Assembly: GCA_905196835.1 (NCBI GenBank)
Contig: CAJJWN010000007.1
Coordinates: 1-64,000 of the forward strand
Source of the DNA: an uncultured Prevotella sp.
GTDB taxonomy: Bacteria; Bacteroidota; Bacteroidia; Bacteroidales; Bacteroidaceae
Direction of reading: 5' to 3'
Length of the DNA: 64,000 bases
Under the pieces are notes generated by a model. It saw nothing but the letters and a program-made list of their open reading frames with translations, did no database searches and was not told the origin of the DNA. The position numbers and the translations under genes are program-made. Numbering within the stretch: the stretch's first letter is position 1; each line of letters starts with the position of its first letter. Positions 27,301-36,029 of the stretch are shown here, piece after piece.

Positions 27301-29421
27301 TTATTTAAACTTCTGCCTTATCCACGTTGTCAGCACTTCGTATGCGCTGCGTTGCTCGTGGTGCTGTGGCTCTGCGAACGTCATCGCGCCTACCGGCTCG
27401 CCGTATTGGTCGGGGAAGATAATCATGAGGCTCTTTCCCGAGAAGTGCCTTGTAAGCTCTTCGGGCAGGCGTTCCAGCGCCGATTTGTACGATATTGTGC
27501 CCTTGCGGGCCGTTATTACGACGAACAGGTGGTCGTCTTCCACGCCTTCGGATAGCTTCGGCATGTCAATCCAATGCGCCATGTAGGTGTATTCGGCGCG
27601 CACGTTCGGATGGCGGTTCTGCACGTATTGGTTGATGAGTGACAGCGTTTCGCGCTTCGCGTGGAACTGTATTCGGCATTCAAGGTTCTCCGCTACGCGG
27701 GCAAGACGCTCCAACCAGCGGTAAAATCCGGGCTCGAACTCGGCGCGCGACGGCACCGCCACCTGTATGCGTCGTATCGTGTTGAGCGGTCGCAGGCAGC
27801 GTACGATGGTGATTTGGCGGTTCAATCCCGAGAAAAGTCCCGGTATGAACTCGCCCCAGAACTTGCCGTCTTCCTCGTCGCCGCTGTGCATTCCCATTAT
27901 TATCTCGGACGCGTTGTATTCCTTGAAGGCGTGTTTTATGCCGTTGATGATGTTTGTCGCGATGCGCACTTGCGTCTGCACCATCACTCCTGTGCTGTTG
28001 GCCGTCTTCACGACGTGCTCCAACAGACTGCGCCCCCGTTCCTGGTATTTCAGCCGGTTGGTGTCGTCGTAGACCACGTTGAGCGCCACTATTCCGCGGT
28101 TTAGCACGCGGTTGCGCATCATGGTGGCAAGACTTATGAGCGTGTCGGCGGTTTCCTTGTGCTTCATCGACACCATAATCTTCTCGTCGTCGCCCGTATC
28201 CTCCTCTGGAACGGCGGCCTGTGACTCGAGCGCGATGCGCTTTGAGGCGCGCTCGGTCATGAACGAACTGAAGATGCACGTTACGAGAATGAGTATTACC
28301 GTGCCGTTGAGCACGTCGTCGTTGAGCAGGCGTTGCCCGTCGGGTGTTATGAGGTTGTAGCCCACCATTACGGCGGCGAGCGTTGCTCCGGCCTGCGCGT
28401 TGCTAAGGCCGTAGATTAGTTCGCGCTCCACTCCGCGCATACCGAACAGCTTTTGGGTCAGCAGCGAGGCTATCCATTTGCTTGTGAGCGCCACCAGTAT
28501 CATGACCCCGGCCACATGGAATGCGGCCAGTCCGCCGAAGAGCAGCTTGACGTTGACCAGCATCCCGACGCCGATGAGGAAGTAGGGTATGAATATTGCG
28601 TTGCCGACGAACTCGAGGTGGAGCATCAGCGGCGACACGTTGGGCACGTAGCGGTTGAGCGCCAGGCCGGTAAGGAAGGCTCCGAGCAGTCCCTCCATGC
28701 CGATAAGCTCCATGAGCCATGCGCCGAGGAAGGTCATGGCGAGCATGAAGATGAACTGCGCCACGTTGTCTTCATGCCGGTGGAAGAAGTGCTTTGCTAT
28801 GCGCGGGAACACGTACATTATAATAAGGAACACGGCGGCAATCTTCAGGAACAGCATCAGCCAGAAGCCGCCCGTTATCTCGCCCTTGAACATTCCGCCG
28901 ACTATGGCGAGCACGAGCAGCGTCAGTGTGTCGGTGATGGCCGTCGCCCCTACGGCTATCGTGACGCTTCGCTGGCGCGTAAGGCCGTACCGCATGACGA
29001 TGGGGTAGGTTATTATGGTGTGCGAGGCGTACATGCTGGCAAGCAGGATTGACGTCATCACGCTGTAATGCAGGATTGAGCGGTTGATTACGAAGCCCAT
29101 GGCCATAGGTATGACGAATGCCATTATGCCGTGGGTGAACGTTCGCACGCGGTTCTTGCGGAAGTTGCTCATGTTCATCTCAAGCCCCGCCAGGAACATG
29201 ATGTAGTACAGGCCTACGTGCCCGAAGAGGTCGAACGAGCTGTCCTTTGCCAGTATGTTCAGCCCGTGAGGCCCCACTGCGACGCCTGCGAGCACCATTC
29301 CCACGATGTGCGGGATGCGCAGCTTGCCCATGATGATGGGCGCGAAGAGGATGATGCAGAGCACGACGAAGAATATCATCGTGGGCGACGTTATGGGAAA
29401 ATATTGCGACAAATCGGGCAT
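27301..29421 (-). CDS. Cation:proton antiporter (CPA2 family) with C-terminal USP-like region
   Basis: Predicted inner-membrane Na+ or K+/H+ exchanger, 706 residues. The N-terminal 400 residues hold about 12 hydrophobic segments with family motifs such as VGMVLAGVAVGPHGLN, FLAGLEMNMSNF, MEGLLGAFLTGLALNRYVP and SNAQAGATLAAVMVGYNL. The last 290 residues are soluble. They contain two stretches recalling universal-stress-protein folds (SLLEHVVKTANSTGVMVQTQ, SEIIMGMHSGDEEDGKFWG), probably a regulatory domain. Transcribed alone or with lolD. The direction and ion cannot be told from the sequence. Confidence 0.88.
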   Translation of the reverse strand: MPDLSQYFPITSPTMIFFVVLCIILFAPIIMGKLRIPHIVGMVLAGVAVGPHGLNILAKDSSFDLFGHVGLYYIMFLAGLEMNMSNFRKNRVRTFTHGIMAFVIPMAMGFVINRSILHYSVMTSILLASMYASHTIITYPIVMRYGLTRQRSVTIAVGATAITDTLTLLVLAIVGGMFKGEITGGFWLMLFLKIAAVFLIIMYVFPRIAKHFFHRHEDNVAQFIFMLAMTFLGAWLMELIGMEGLLGAFLTGLALNRYVPNVSPLMLHLEFVGNAIFIPYFLIGVGMLVNVKLLFGGLAAFHVAGVMILVALTSKWIASLLTQKLFGMRGVERELIYGLSNAQAGATLAAVMVGYNLITPDGQRLLNDDVLNGTVILILVTCIFSSFMTERASKRIALESQAAVPEEDTGDDEKIMVSMKHKETADTLISLATMMRNRVLNRGIVALNVVYDDTNRLKYQERGRSLLEHVVKTANSTGVMVQTQVRIATNIINGIKHAFKEYNASEIIMGMHSGDEEDGKFWGEFIPGLFSGLNRQITIVRCLRPLNTIRRIQVAVPSRAEFEPGFYRWLERLARVAENLECRIQFHAKRETLSLINQYVQNRHPNVRAEYTYMAHWIDMPKLSEGVEDDHLFVVITARKGTISYKSALERLPEELTRHFSGKSLMIIFPDQYGEPVGAMTFAEPQHHEQRSAYEVLTTWIRQKFK

Positions 29422-29476
29422 GAAATGTTATCTAAGTTGCGATTTTATGTGCAAAATTGCAAAAAAAAATCATCAT

Positions 29477-29509
29477 TTTGCAACATTCGGCTTAAAAGTT
29501 GTACTTTTG
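29477..29509 (+). promoter_or_regulatory. asd promoter
   Basis: TTTG (29477-29480), 21 bases and TACTTTTG (29502-29509). The decamer 29501-29510, GTACTTTTGC, is also a perfect unoccupied match to the CTnDOT target core GTANNTTTGC. Confidence 0.8.
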
Positions 29510-29603
29510 CAGGCAAAAAACGGGCATTTGGAAGTTAAAGAATTTCCATGACTTCTGTAAATTCTTTAACTTCAAACAGATATAACCAAAACTGAAAGAT
29601 AAT

Positions 29604-30614
29604 ATGAACGTAGCAATTGTAGGCGCGAGCGGAGCCGTAGGACAGGAGTTCCTGCGTGTGCTCGCAGAGAGAGATTTCCCCATTGACAACCTCGTGTTGT
29701 TCGGTTCTGAACGGTCGGCAGGCACCAAGTACACCTTCAAGGGCAAGGAGTATGAGGTGAAGCTGCTCCAGCACAACGACGATTTCAAGGACATAGACAT
29801 AGCTTTCACTTCGGCCGGAGCAGGCACATCGAAGGAGTTTGCAGCCGACATTACGAAGTACGGGGCCGTCATGATTGACAACTCGAGCGCGTTCCGCATG
29901 GACGACGACGTGCCATTGGTAGTGCCCGAGTGCAACGCCGAGGACGCGCTCAACCGTCCGCGCGGCATCATTGCCAATCCAAACTGCACCACAATCATGA
30001 TGGTCGTAGTGCTGCAGCCCATCGAACGGCTTAGCCACATACGCCGCATCCACATAGCAAGCTACCAAAGCGCGAGCGGCGCGGGCGCGGCGGCGATGGC
30101 CGAATTGCAGCAGCAGTACCGCCAGCTTGTCAACGGCGAGGAGGTTACTGTAAGCAAGTTCCCCTACCAGTTGGCGTACAACGTCATTCCGCAAATCGAC
30201 GTTTTCCAGCCCAACGGCTACACCAAGGAGGAGATGAAGATGTTTAACGAGACGCGCAAGATAATGCACAGCGACGTAAAATGCTCCGCAATGTGCGTGC
30301 GCGTGTCGTCGCTCAGGGCGCACTCCGAGTCGGTTTGGATTGAGACCGAGCGTCCCGTAAGCGTCGAGGAGGCGCGCGCGGCCATGGCCGCAGCCCCCGG
30401 CGTGACGGTGGAGGACGACCCGGCCAACCTCGTTTACCCCATGCCGCTCGACACGGCGGGCAAGGACGACATCTACGTAGGCCGCATACGCAAGGACTTG
30501 GCCGACGAGAACGGACTGACGTTCTGGCTCAGCGGCGACCAAATCCGCAAGGGCGCGGCCCTCAACGCCGTGCAAATAGCCGAGTATCTTGTAAAGGTTG
30601 GCAACGTGAAATAA
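29604..30614 (+). CDS. asd: Aspartate-semialdehyde dehydrogenase
   Basis: Reduces aspartyl phosphate to aspartate semialdehyde with NADPH, for lysine/diaminopimelate, threonine and methionine synthesis. 336 residues. The nucleotide-binding motif [15 protein letters not shown] is at the N-terminus. [13 protein letters not shown] and the catalytic Cys in [10 protein letters not shown] (about residue 130) follow. [11 protein letters not shown] and [12 protein letters not shown] (active-site Arg/His region) are also present. Normal length for the family. It is the only plus-strand gene between the two fold-back elements, and a strong promoter lies 95 bases upstream. Confidence 0.96.
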   Translation: MNVAIVGASGAVGQEFLRVLAERDFPIDNLVLFGSERSAGTKYTFKGKEYEVKLLQHNDDFKDIDIAFTSAGAGTSKEFAADITKYGAVMIDNSSAFRMDDDVPLVVPECNAEDALNRPRGIIANPNCTTIMMVVVLQPIERLSHIRRIHIASYQSASGAGAAAMAELQQQYRQLVNGEEVTVSKFPYQLAYNVIPQIDVFQPNGYTKEEMKMFNETRKIMHSDVKCSAMCVRVSSLRAHSESVWIETERPVSVEEARAAMAAAPGVTVEDDPANLVYPMPLDTAGKDDIYVGRIRKDLADENGLTFWLSGDQIRKGAALNAVQIAEYLVKVGNVK

Positions 30615-30624
30615 CGCCACCGCG

Positions 30625-30738
30625 TAACCTGTTGACAGTCAACGGGTTTCCAAAAGGCCGTCTTTTAGCTTCTAAAAGGCGGCCTTTTGCGTTGCGATTG
30701 ACGGCCTTTTGCAGTGCGAAAGACCGCCTTTCGCGTGG
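30625..30738. repeat. AAAAGGCCGTC repeat block
   Basis: Opens with TAACCTGTTGACAGTCAACG, then AAAAGGCCGTCTTTTAG with the complementary CTAAAAGGCGGCCTTTTGC, and further GACGGCCTTTTGC units. It directly abuts the right fold-back element, as the 23.8-kb block abuts the left one. Confidence 0.85.
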
Positions 30739-31122
30739 CATCCGCAGTTTAGGTGTATGCCGTATAGGTGCCAATCCCATCCCCGAAGGGGTAAAACGCT
30801 TCGCGGAAATTAACAATTAACAATGAAAAATTAAACCGTATTGTAGGTACTTGAGGTTTACTCTCGTCCCCGAAGGGGGCGAACTATGCTTAACCGCATG
30901 TGGAGTGACCGAAGAGAACGGAACTTGCGGTAAGCCGAAACATGTTTAATCGTCCCCGAAGGGGGCGAATAGCTGCCTGTTGTTCGCCCTCTTCGAGGAC
31001 GATATTATTGGCGCATACATACCGCAAGTTCCGCTTCGCTCCACATGCGGTTAAGCATAGTTGGACCTCTTCGAGGCCCTATGTATGTTATAGCCCTTGC
31101 ACCTAAACTGCGGATGAACCCC
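30739..31122 (-). repeat. Fold-back repeat element, right copy (inverted)
   Basis: About 384 bp that matches 24003-24480 end to end on the opposite strand, apart from a block of about 95 bp present only in the left copy and scattered changes. It ends in the same terminal sequences (CATCCGCAGTTTAGGTGTA and CTAAACTGCGGATGAACCCC). Internal inverted arms (AACTATGCTTAACCGCATGTGGAG and its complement) are shared too. The next 190 bases to the kinase gene hold a promoter and nothing else I can see. Confidence 0.85.
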
Positions 31123-31237
31123 TTTTGCAATACCGTCAGTAATGCAATGTTTTGCATTTGTTGCTTTTTTTGTTTCATTTTAATGATAAAAGCCTTATTT
31201 GATAGCTGTCAATTACCATGTTTTAAGTATTTTTTCA

Positions 31238-31245
31238 TATCTTTG
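31238..31245 (+). promoter_or_regulatory. -7 element of the sensor kinase operon (TATCTTTG)
   Basis: An exact match to the preferred -7 sequence, 71 bases before the start. The -33 region has no clear TTG. Confidence 0.6.
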
Positions 31246-31315
31246 CAGATGCCTATTTGCGCCATGTACGGAGACGTAACGGCAACCGGGAGTACGTCAG
31301 TGTAGAAGTTATTGG

Positions 31316-33397
31316 ATGAAAAACGAATATCGGCTAAGTAGTAACGAGAGCGCCCTTGCGGTGTTCATGCGGCATGTGGCTTGCGTGCTCGCCGCTTTGG
31401 CGTGCGTCGCGGCCGTGTCGTGCGGCGGCAGGCACGGGCGTACCGACGCGCGGGCCGACAGCCTTACGGCCATGCTTGCCGCCGTTGACGACTCCGTGGC
31501 GGTCAACTCTCCGCGCGCTTTGGCTCTGATAAACGAAGGCATGGCCAAGGCCCAAGACAGTCTCGACTATTACGACTGGTACCTGCGCCTGATGCGCTAC
31601 AGCGTACAGCGCAGCGTGCCTGACACCGCCGCGCTGCGCTGGCGGCACGTGCAGGGCTACCTCTCGGCGCAGAAGCAGACGCCGAGGGTGCGCGGCATGG
31701 CAGCCTTCCTGCTCAACGCCAAGGGCAGTTACTACTACAAGCTGCACTTCGAACCGGGCAAGGCCATCGGCGCCTACCGCGAAGCTTACGGCCTGCTCTT
31801 CGGCAGCGACTGCGAATATCGCCTGCCCGACGTGTGCGCCAACCTGGGCGACGCTTACGTGGCGGCCAACGACATGCCTTATGCTGCGTGGTGGTACCGC
31901 CGCGCTTTGTTCCTGGCCGACTCGCTGCGACTGCCCGACCGCGAATACGCCAGCCTCTACATGGGCCTCGGGCGCATATACCTCAACCTCGGAGACTTCG
32001 ACCTTGCAGGCGAGTGTTACCGCACGGCTGATGCCAAATTCAGCCTGCTGCCGCTCAACATGCAGCTCTACTTCCTCAACAACTACGGCAACTACTATTA
32101 CTACCAGGCCGATTACCGCGGGGCGGAGGCCGTCTTCACCCGTATGCGCCGCCTGCTCGAGCGCAACGGTATGCAGCAGAGCTACGAGATGTACCTGTGC
32201 AAACTCAACATGGCCGACGTAATGCTCAACCTCGGACGCACACGTGAGGCGCGCCGCCTTGTCGGCGAAGCCTATGCGTATTTCAGCAAGATAGGCGACG
32301 CCACGGCCATTTACTACTGCCACACCATACAGATGGGCCTCGCGCTCAAGGCGGGCGACAACGCCGCCGTGAGCCGCCTGCTCGCCCTGGAGGACACTGC
32401 CGCAACCATAGACTATAACATGGAGAACATACGCAGCCGCTACCTGCGCGAGTATTACGTCGAGAAGGGCGACTACAAGGCCGCGTACCGCAACCTGAGC
32501 GACGACATACGCCGCAACGACTCGCTGAAACACAGCATAGCGAACATGCGCGCCTCGGAGATAATGATGCGCTACGAGCAGGACACCTTGACGCTGCATC
32601 ACCAGATGGAGATGCAGGCCAAGGACGCCGACATACACGAGGCGCGCCTCGGCCTGTACATAGGCGTGCTCACGGCAGCCGCCTTCGCCCTGCTGCTTCT
32701 ATACGGTTTCACGTGGTCGAGGAAGCGAAGGCTGCAGCTGCACATGCAGTTATTGCAGCTAAGGCTCGTCAACGTGCGCTCACGCATATCGCCCCACTTC
32801 ATATTCAACGTGCTCAACAACCGCATATCAGGCGCAAGCCGTGACGACGCCGACGAACTGATGGGGCTGGTGAGGCTCATCCGCGCCAACCTCAACATGT
32901 CGGGCCGGTACTACGTTTCGCTGAAAGAAGAGCTTGACTTCGTAAGGTATTACGTGAGCGTTGAGAGCAAGTGCGTGGACGGAGGGCTTGACTTCAGCGT
33001 CAGCGCGCCGCCCGACGACGTGCTCGAAGGCATCAACGTGCCGTCCATGTTCATACAAATACTCGTGGAGAACGCCATAAAGCACGGCCTTAAACGCCGC
33101 GAGGGGAGCAAACGTCTGCGCGTAACGGTTACCGTGGACGGCCGCGATTGCCGCATAGCGGTGACCGACAACGGCACGGGCTTCGACATACGGCACGGCG
33201 ACCCGTCGTCAACCGGCACGGGACTGAAGGTAATCCGCAGCACAATCAGCCTTGTCAACCACGGCAGCAAGCGCAAGATAAGGCTCGCGATAAGGAACTT
33301 GCACGGTGCCGGAGGCGGCGTTGAGGGCTGCGAGGTGACGGTAACCATACCCCTGGGGATGAGGCTCCCGGGGCTGAAAGGCATTGAAACGAACTGA
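31316..33397 (+). CDS. TPR-containing sensor histidine kinase, LytS/YehU type
   Basis: 693 residues. A hydrophobic N-terminus ending in AVSCGG suggests a signal peptide or lipobox. A long helical region (about 45-440) has TPR-like spacing, for example YAAWWYRRALFLADSL and YRGAEAVFTRMRRLLERNG. A transmembrane segment (about 449-471, IGVLTAAAFALLLLYGFTW) leads to a His_kinase domain with the phospho-accepting His494 in ISPHFIFNVLNN. A GHKL ATPase domain (ILVENAIKHGLKRREGS, VTDNGTGFD, GTGLKV) follows. The LytTR regulator starts three bases after its stop, making a two-component pair. The TPR part is presumably the periplasmic sensor. The signal is unknown. Confidence 0.92.
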   Translation: MKNEYRLSSNESALAVFMRHVACVLAALACVAAVSCGGRHGRTDARADSLTAMLAAVDDSVAVNSPRALALINEGMAKAQDSLDYYDWYLRLMRYSVQRSVPDTAALRWRHVQGYLSAQKQTPRVRGMAAFLLNAKGSYYYKLHFEPGKAIGAYREAYGLLFGSDCEYRLPDVCANLGDAYVAANDMPYAAWWYRRALFLADSLRLPDREYASLYMGLGRIYLNLGDFDLAGECYRTADAKFSLLPLNMQLYFLNNYGNYYYYQADYRGAEAVFTRMRRLLERNGMQQSYEMYLCKLNMADVMLNLGRTREARRLVGEAYAYFSKIGDATAIYYCHTIQMGLALKAGDNAAVSRLLALEDTAATIDYNMENIRSRYLREYYVEKGDYKAAYRNLSDDIRRNDSLKHSIANMRASEIMMRYEQDTLTLHHQMEMQAKDADIHEARLGLYIGVLTAAAFALLLLYGFTWSRKRRLQLHMQLLQLRLVNVRSRISPHFIFNVLNNRISGASRDDADELMGLVRLIRANLNMSGRYYVSLKEELDFVRYYVSVESKCVDGGLDFSVSAPPDDVLEGINVPSMFIQILVENAIKHGLKRREGSKRLRVTVTVDGRDCRIAVTDNGTGFDIRHGDPSSTGTGLKVIRSTISLVNHGSKRKIRLAIRNLHGAGGGVEGCEVTVTIPLGMRLPGLKGIETN

Positions 33398-33400
33398 GAA

Positions 33401-34153
33401 ATGATAAACGCTATAATCGTAGACGACACTCCGGCGGCCATAACCGACCTGGCCGCGAAGCTTGGAAAGTATGAAGACGTTACGCTGGCGGCCACCGCCA
33501 CCTGCGGCGAGGACGGCATAGGGCAGGTGATGAGGTACAAGCCCGAGTTGCTGTTCCTCGACATGGAGCTGCCCGACATGACCGGTTTGCAGTTTCTCGA
33601 GCGGCTGAAGGAGGAGACAGACTTCTGGTGTTACGTCGTAATCTACACCGCTTACAGCGACTATATGCTGCCCGCGTTCAGGAACAGGGCGTTCGACTTC
33701 CTGCTGAAACCTGTCGACGAGGCCGAGCTTGACACCATAATGGCGCGCTTCCAGGCCGACAGGCAGAGCGGCGAGGCGCGCCGACGGCAGGACGACGCGG
33801 TAAAGCGCGAGGGCGGAAAGCTGCTGTTTTACACCAACGCCGTTGACTTCCGACTGGTGCGCATACGCGACATCTGCGTGTTCCACTACGACCACGAGGC
33901 GCGCGTATGGACCGTGCTGGCGGCCGGGTGCGACCGTCCGCTGCGCCTGAAGCGCGGCGTAAGCAAGGACGTGTTGCTGGGGATAGACGACAGCTTCGTG
34001 CAGGTGAGCCAGAAGTTCATCATCAACATTAATTACCTGCTTGAGGTTTGCGACAACATCTGCCGCTTTTATCCGCCCTTTGAGGATATCGACTACGTGA
34101 AGGTTGGCCGCTTTTTCCGCCGCAAGCTGATAAGCCGGTACAATGCGTTGTAA
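33401..34153 (+). CDS. LytTR-family response regulator
   Basis: 250 residues. A receiver domain (about 1-120) carries the acidic pocket near the start (IIVDDTP), phospho-acceptor Asp54 in LLFLDMELPDMTGLQFL, Thr in VVIYTAYSDY and Lys in FLLKPVDEAEL. A LytTR DNA-binding domain (about 140-248) includes LLFYTNAVDFRLVRIRDI and ISQKFIINI-type strands (VSQKFIININYLLEV). It is translated with the kinase upstream. LytTR regulators bind direct repeats, but no target could be assigned here. The convergent barrel-protein gene downstream is not necessarily a target. Confidence 0.93.
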   Translation: MINAIIVDDTPAAITDLAAKLGKYEDVTLAATATCGEDGIGQVMRYKPELLFLDMELPDMTGLQFLERLKEETDFWCYVVIYTAYSDYMLPAFRNRAFDFLLKPVDEAELDTIMARFQADRQSGEARRRQDDAVKREGGKLLFYTNAVDFRLVRIRDICVFHYDHEARVWTVLAAGCDRPLRLKRGVSKDVLLGIDDSFVQVSQKFIININYLLEVCDNICRFYPPFEDIDYVKVGRFFRRKLISRYNAL

Positions 34154-34180
34154 GTAAAATAGTGGGATATAGGCATACAA

Positions 34181-34219
34181 AAAGCGTCACGGACAACCGT
34201 CCGTGACGCTTTGTTTTTT
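34181..34219. terminator. Bidirectional terminator
   Basis: A 14-pair perfect stem (AAAGCGTCACGGAC, loop AACC) followed by TTGTTTTTTC on the plus strand, with A-rich sequence on the other side. It serves the convergent regulator and barrel-protein genes. Confidence 0.88.
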
Positions 34220-34230
34220 CAACAGATGTG

Positions 34231-34746
34231 TTAGAACCTTACACCTACGCGGAAGAAGAAGTCGCCGGGCTTGCTATCCATGCCCCATGAATCTTTCTTT
34301 AAGAGGTTGCAGAAACCATACTCGTAGCCGATTTTCAGCGAGAGGAACTTCCATCCGGCAACGACGCCGCCCTGCCAACCGAAGTCTACGGTATTGGTTT
34401 CAGGTATGTCGTCGTCTGCTACCATGAAGCCCAGGTAAGGACCTGTGAAGATGCCTACCTTGGCCTCGTCAGCCTGTACAAAGTTCCAAGCGGCGTTTCC
34501 TTCCAACTGGATGAAACCCGGGTCCCAGTCTTTCGCACCCTTGGTAGTGTAAGAAACGCCTGCCGACCAGTCGAAAGCGTCAGCTATTGGAGCAGTGTAA
34601 GATACGCCTATGTTCAGCGCCTTGAACTCTGAATCAGCATCGGTGATGTTGGCAACGTTGCCACCCCACCATACGGTCCAGTTCTTCTGTGCACTTGCGC
34701 CTACCGCAACTATTGCGAAGAGCGCTACCATCAATAACTTTTTCAT
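34231..34746 (-). CDS. Small outer-membrane beta-barrel protein (porin-like, OMP_b-brl type)
   Basis: 171 residues with a clear signal peptide (LLMVALFAIVAVGASAQ). The rest is alternating hydrophobic and polar beta-strands such as LNIGVSYTAPIADAFDWSAG and VGIFTGPYLGFMVADD. It ends in Phe (FFFRVGVRF), the usual BAM-recognition signature of outer-membrane barrels. The size fits an eight-stranded barrel. It is transcribed from a near-perfect promoter at about 34792-34822. The function is unknown beyond an outer-membrane location. Confidence 0.88.
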   Translation of the reverse strand: MKKLLMVALFAIVAVGASAQKNWTVWWGGNVANITDADSEFKALNIGVSYTAPIADAFDWSAGVSYTTKGAKDWDPGFIQLEGNAAWNFVQADEAKVGIFTGPYLGFMVADDDIPETNTVDFGWQGGVVAGWKFLSLKIGYEYGFCNLLKKDSWGMDSKPGDFFFRVGVRF

Positions 34747-34791
34747 AATGATACAAGTTTTGGTTAAAGATAAATAAACTTAACTATTGCA

Positions 34792-34822
34792 AAGATACGA
34801 GTTTTGATTTAAAGTTCCAAAC
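34792..34822 (-). promoter_or_regulatory. Promoter of the beta-barrel gene
   Basis: On the minus strand a TTTG box near 34820, about 20 bases, then TATCTTTG (34792-34799). GTATCTTTGC here also matches the CTnDOT target core. Confidence 0.75.
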
Positions 34823-34954
34823 ATGCCGGCTGCTTTTTTGTCATAATGTGTCATAAATGTGGATTAAAGTGTAATGATTTGTGCTTATTCGGCGAAAATT
34901 TATAAGTTGCCTGCCGCGTGGCGGTTTGCCGCACGGAACAATGGCCGCCGGGGT

Positions 34955-35003
34955 GCACCGTGAAGGCCGTCTTTACGCCTCGTAATGACGGCCTTCACGG
35001 TGC
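34955..35003. repeat. Perfect 17-bp hairpin in the 34.7-35.3 kb gap
   Basis: GCACCGTGAAGGCCGTC (34955-34971) and its exact complement (34987-35003) with a 15-base loop. A partial third copy of the arm follows. The 542-bp gap around it holds no gene. Confidence 0.75.
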
Positions 35004-35047
35004 GTAATGACGGTCTTTGCTTGTCGTTTGGACGGCTTTCATTCCTT

Positions 35048-35185
35048 GGCTTGTAACCCGTTGACAGCCAGTATGTTACAAAACGCCTTGCAAAAGGCCG
35101 TCTTTTAGCCCCTAAAAGGCGGCCTTTTGAACGCTGAAAGACGGTCTTTTACAAGGCGAGAGGCCGCCTTTTGCAAAGCCTCCGG
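35048..35185. repeat. AAAAGGCCGTC repeat block
   Basis: TAACCCGTTGACAGCCAG followed by GCAAAAGGCCGTCTTTTAG, CTAAAAGGCGGCCTTTTG, GAAAGACGGTCTTTTAC and GAGGCCGCCTTTTGC. Same family and same order of parts as at 23,785 and 30,625. Confidence 0.85.
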
Positions 35186-35230
35186 CAACGGGCGGTTTCC
35201 TGCGGGGCCGTTTTTTAGCCTGCGCAGGCA

Positions 35231-35260
35231 TTGCCGTGTGGCGGAAAATGACTAACTTTG
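35231..35260 (+). promoter_or_regulatory. Promoter of the nitroreductase gene
   Basis: TTG (35231-35233), 19 bases and TAACTTTG (35253-35260). The predicted leader is about 20 bases. Confidence 0.75.
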
Positions 35261-35288
35261 CGCTTGCATTAATAAATAAGGTGAAACT

Positions 35289-36029
35289 ATGAAGACTATA
35301 AACACGAGGCGGAGCATCCGCAAATATTCAGACAAGGAAGTGACCGACGAGCTGCTGAACAGGCTCCTCGACGAGGCCGCGCGCACGCAGACCATGGGCA
35401 ACATGCAGCTGTACAGCGTCATCGTGACGCGCTCGCAGGAGATGAAGGAGCGGCTTGCGCCGGCGCATTTCAACCAGCCGATGGTTACCGGGGCGCCCGT
35501 GGTGCTTACGGTGTGCGCCGACTTCAACCGCGCCAGCCGCTGGTGCCGCCTGCGCAAGGCCGAGCCGGGCTATGACAACCTGCTCTCGTTCATCAACGCG
35601 GCCACCGACGCGCTGCTCTACACGCAGACTTTCTGCAACCTGGCGGAAGAAGAGGGCCTGGGCCTGTGCTTCCTCGGCACCACCGTCTACCAGCCGCAGC
35701 AGCTCATCGACATACTCGGGCTGCCCCGGCTCGTCATGCCCGTGGCTACGCTCACCGTAGGCTGGCCTGCCGAGGAGCCGCCGCTGAGCGACCGCCTGCC
35801 GCTCGCCTCGTTCGTGCACGGCGAGACATACCACGACTATTCGCCCGAAGACATCGACCGATACTACGGCCCCAAGGAGGCGTTGGAGGAGAACCGCGAG
35901 TTCGTCCGCATAAACAACAAGGAGACGCTGGCGCAAGTCTTCACCGACATACGCTATACCAAGAAGGACAACGAGGCCATGTCAGCCGGCATGATGGAGG
36001 CCTTGCGGAGGCAGGGATTTATTGAGTGA
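35289..36029 (+). CDS. Nitroreductase-family flavoprotein
   Basis: FMN-dependent NAD(P)H oxidoreductase, 246 residues. The FMN phosphate-binding start RRSIRKYSDKEV lies at residues 6-17. AARTQTMGNMQLYSVIV and a helical dimer region with AATDALLYTQTFCNLAEEEGLG follow, then CFLGTTVYQPQQLIDILGLP. The layout is that of NfsA/FRP-like enzymes. The natural substrate is unknown; such enzymes reduce quinones, nitroaromatics and flavins. The last 60 residues (NREFVRINNKETLAQVFTDI) form a family-typical extension. It is a monocistronic unit with its own promoter. Confidence 0.9.
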   Translation: MKTINTRRSIRKYSDKEVTDELLNRLLDEAARTQTMGNMQLYSVIVTRSQEMKERLAPAHFNQPMVTGAPVVLTVCADFNRASRWCRLRKAEPGYDNLLSFINAATDALLYTQTFCNLAEEEGLGLCFLGTTVYQPQQLIDILGLPRLVMPVATLTVGWPAEEPPLSDRLPLASFVHGETYHDYSPEDIDRYYGPKEALEENREFVRINNKETLAQVFTDIRYTKKDNEAMSAGMMEALRRQGFIE

